40,917 nucleotides of DNA from Methanothermococcus sp. SCGC AD-155-M21 (GTDB lineage Archaea; AGJL01; Methanococci; Methanococcales; Methanococcaceae), in assembly GCA_019561565.1 (NCBI GenBank), contig JAHEPY010000003.1:1-40917 (forward strand), given 5' to 3'. The notes below the pieces were generated by a model. It was not told where the DNA came from. It did not search any database and saw only the letters and a list, made by a program, of their open reading frames with translations. Within the stretch, counting starts at the first letter, position 1, and every line of letters begins with the position of its first letter. A program made the position numbers and the translations under genes. Below, piece after piece: positions 38,813 through 40,917 of this stretch.

Positions 38813-40774
38813 CTATGTAATTTTATAGTATCCAAATTTTGGAGAGTAAATTTCAGCACTTTTTTTCAATTTTTCAAGTAAATCCTCCACTTCCTTTTCT
38901 GATATATTATACTCAGTAGCCTTCTCTACAATATCCTCCTCATGGGCCAAACTATTATCTGATAATGCTGATAATTCCCTTATAATCTCTATTATTTTAT
39001 CCATTTTATCAAACTTGGATTTTGGCAATTGTCCCATGGCCTTTCCTATATCATACTTTCCAGTTTCTGGATCATAGGCAACTTGGTTTAAGCATTCTTC
39101 AATAATATCTATGGCTATCTTTGCATCCCTTTCTTCAACTTTTCTTGATAACCTTGCCTTGGCATGCATCTCAGAGATTCTTATGGCTGCCTCCAATTGT
39201 CTCGCAGTAACAGGTATTGGGTTATCTCCCTCTCCTAACTTTCTCATGTTGATATAGTAGTCCTTTATAATCTTCTTTGCAGATTTTGTTAAATATGGGT
39301 TTTTTAACTTTCTCTCATCTATGCCCTCTCCCATAAAGAGTGCCTGATTTTCCTCAAAGTATGCACAGGTTCTGGCGTAGATGATATAACTTTTAATTAA
39401 ATCTTCATCCACAACTATACCATCTATCTCAATTGGCTTTAGAACAGAATAGTTTTTTGTTGCTGTTTCTATGTGGATATCCAGTATATGCTCTGCTATT
39501 TCCTCATCTCTTTTTATATCTGGTATGTCCTTTAATGGGAATATTAAGTCAAATCTACTTAACAGAGGAGAGGGTATATTTATTTGCTCAACTATTCCCA
39601 AATTATTATCAAACCTACCCCTTTTTGGATTGCATGCTGCAAGAACTGCACATTTGGCTGGAAGTTTTACATTTATGCCCCCCTTATTTACATGTATGGT
39701 CTGGGATTCCATGGCCTCAAGGATATACTTCATAATATTCCTATCCACTGTAAGTTCATCTATACAGGCTGTACCCTCATTGGATTTTACAAATACTCCA
39801 GGTTTTACTACCCAACCATCCCCTATTTCAGTACTCTCCCTTACAACATTGGCTGTAAGTCCCCTCCTGTTGCAGTGGTAATTGAGGCGTAGGAATTTTG
39901 AGGAAACAATCTTGCTATTCTCCTTAACATTGTGGATTTTCCTATTCCAGGATCTGTAATTAAAAGAATATGGCTATCCCGTCTTAAGGGGGAACCATCA
40001 GGTAGGAACTTTATACATCCTTTAATTTGCTGTAGAAATATGGCCTTCTTTACAATATCATATCCTTTAATCTGTGGTATGAGATAGTTAGATAGTATAT
40101 CCACTATATTCCTTTTTCTACCTAATTGGTTCAGTGTTTCTATTAAATCAGGGTTTAATATGTCCCTTACCTCTATCTTTTGATAACTCTCATTTAAAGA
40201 TATACTGTTACTCTTAACATATATTTCAAAAATTGGTAAATTTGGACGTACTGATTTTTTCATTACTGTTCCCACAACATTTACCCTCCCAGAATATATG
40301 CCCTCAGAATTTTCAAGAAATGCCTTAATACTTCTTGGAGGATCCTCTGGGTTTTTCATTAAATCTATAGGTTGCTGAATTTCCAACTCCTGTATATTTA
40401 CATAGGTGGAACTACTTAAGTCAAGGGACATTTCAGCCCTACAGTTTTTATTACTACATATCATCTTAGGTATTGAAAAATAATCATTTACTGTTTTATT
40501 TATTATATTTCCACAGTTTTTACATACAAAACATGCCTTTTTTAATAGGGCACATACCTTTGCTGCGGATATGATATTACCTTCAAACATTGCAAGTTTA
40601 TTAATATCTGAAGAATTAATTTCATCTATTTTTTTATCGCAACCTATAGGATTTTTTAAGGCTATCTGAATCTTTTCTAGTTCCTTCTTTGTCTTACCAT
40701 CCTCCCCAAAAACCTCAATATATGCTTCCTTGTATATGTAAGAAATAGTATTTTCAACCCCTGTAGGATATTCT
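38813..40774 (-). pseudogene. mcm: MCM replicative helicase, frameshifted and cut at its 5' end
   Basis: MCM is the hexameric 3'-5' DNA helicase of archaeal replication. The N-terminal OB-fold with a zinc-binding CKNC...CSNKNC is followed by a AAA+ core. Walker A (DPGIGKSTMLRR) lies in the frame ending at 39841, and Walker B (ACIDELTVDRN) and the arginine-finger region (PSPLLSRFDLIFPL) in the frame ending at 38813. One missing G in the G4 run at 39861-39864 explains the break: with five G the chain reads TATGGGLTANVVRES, as expected. Upstream of MFEGNIISA (40590) the frame stays open through TGVENTISYIYKEAYIEVFG to about 40774, where the sequence abruptly becomes the inverted modA copy, so the true N-terminus is not present here. 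Confidence 0.88.
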
Positions 40775-40917
40775 ATGATAAAAATAAAGGGCCATGGAAA
40801 GGCTGTCCAATTTGTGGTATGGATGATAAGGTGCAGCCAAAATACTGGGTTGAAGAAAAGGATAAAGAAGTTTTAGACTCTAATTGGAGCGATATTTATG
40901 GATACTCTACAACCTGG
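40775..40917 (+). repeat. Perfect 143-bp inverted copy of modA 35537-35679 at window end
   Basis: From ATGATAAAAATAAAGGG to the last base, this plus-strand stretch is identical to the coding strand of modA and encodes the same CPICGMDDKVQPKYW segment. It begins in the middle of the mcm N-terminus. Possible readings are a chimeric read or contig end formed at a short shared sequence, or a real second mod locus or inversion boundary beyond the window. Confidence 0.9.

Noticed and set aside
39433-39892. Three overlapping plus-strand open frames of 100-136 codons opposite mcm
   Set aside because: All are antisense to the conserved AAA+ core of mcm, and none has a family match or start signals.

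Overview
The window reads as AT-rich chromosomal DNA of a methanogenic archaeon of the order Methanococcales, most likely a thermophilic Methanothermococcus/Methanococcus relative. The support is the archaeal gene set (topoisomerase VI A subunit, MCM helicase, Spt5/NusG, SecE, archaeal L11), methanogen-specific genes (mfnA, two-subunit pyruvate carboxylase pycAB, a probable ehbP), the gene order ftsZ-secE-spt5-rpl11, strong GGTGA-type ribosome binding sites and long A+T-only spacers. The species assignment is inference; no rRNA is present.

Layout. 1-552: N-terminal part of ileS (minus). 1121-2218: top6A (minus). 2733-5609: ftsZ-secE-spt5-rpl11 (plus). 5628-6368: DUF4013 membrane protein (minus). 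6616-14099: a type I restriction-modification operon read on the minus strand, hsdM-hsdS-hsdR, followed by a broken YgjP/DUF45-type metallopeptidase gene. 14266-20694: housekeeping metabolism on the minus strand (mfnA, broken gatA, pycA, pycB). 21028-25657: plus-strand genes (TauE/SafE transporter, a zinc ribbon-PUA-PAPS reductase-like protein, probable ehbP, a broken HAD phosphatase, cobS). 25659-27416: argS (minus). 27528-37636: a type III-like restriction-modification island on the minus strand, in transcription order modA, modB, a ggct-like gene, a relic of a third mod C-terminus, a small PD-(D/E)XK-like protein, and res. 37997-38659: a voltage-gated K+ channel. 38813-40774: mcm (minus), frameshifted and cut at its 5' end. 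40775-40917: a perfect inverted copy of 143 bp from modA.

The most interesting part is the type III-like island. Two adjacent long methyltransferases share nearly the same N-terminal (about 400 residues) and C-terminal regions but have different target-recognition regions. The second is split by one extra base in an A8 tract, a classic phase-variation arrangement. A third mod tail lies downstream of an inserted ggct gene, and another piece of modA appears inverted at the window end. Together these suggest a locus that diversifies methylation specificity by recombination and slippage.

Caution: seven other reading frames, some certainly essential (spt5, gatA twice, mcm) and some not (HAD phosphatase, ggct, YgjP-like), are also broken by small indels, several in homopolymers. 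Part of this pattern may therefore be sequencing, amplification or assembly error. The end-of-window inverted repeat is what a chimeric read or contig end would look like. No tRNA, rRNA, CRISPR array or transposase gene was recognised.
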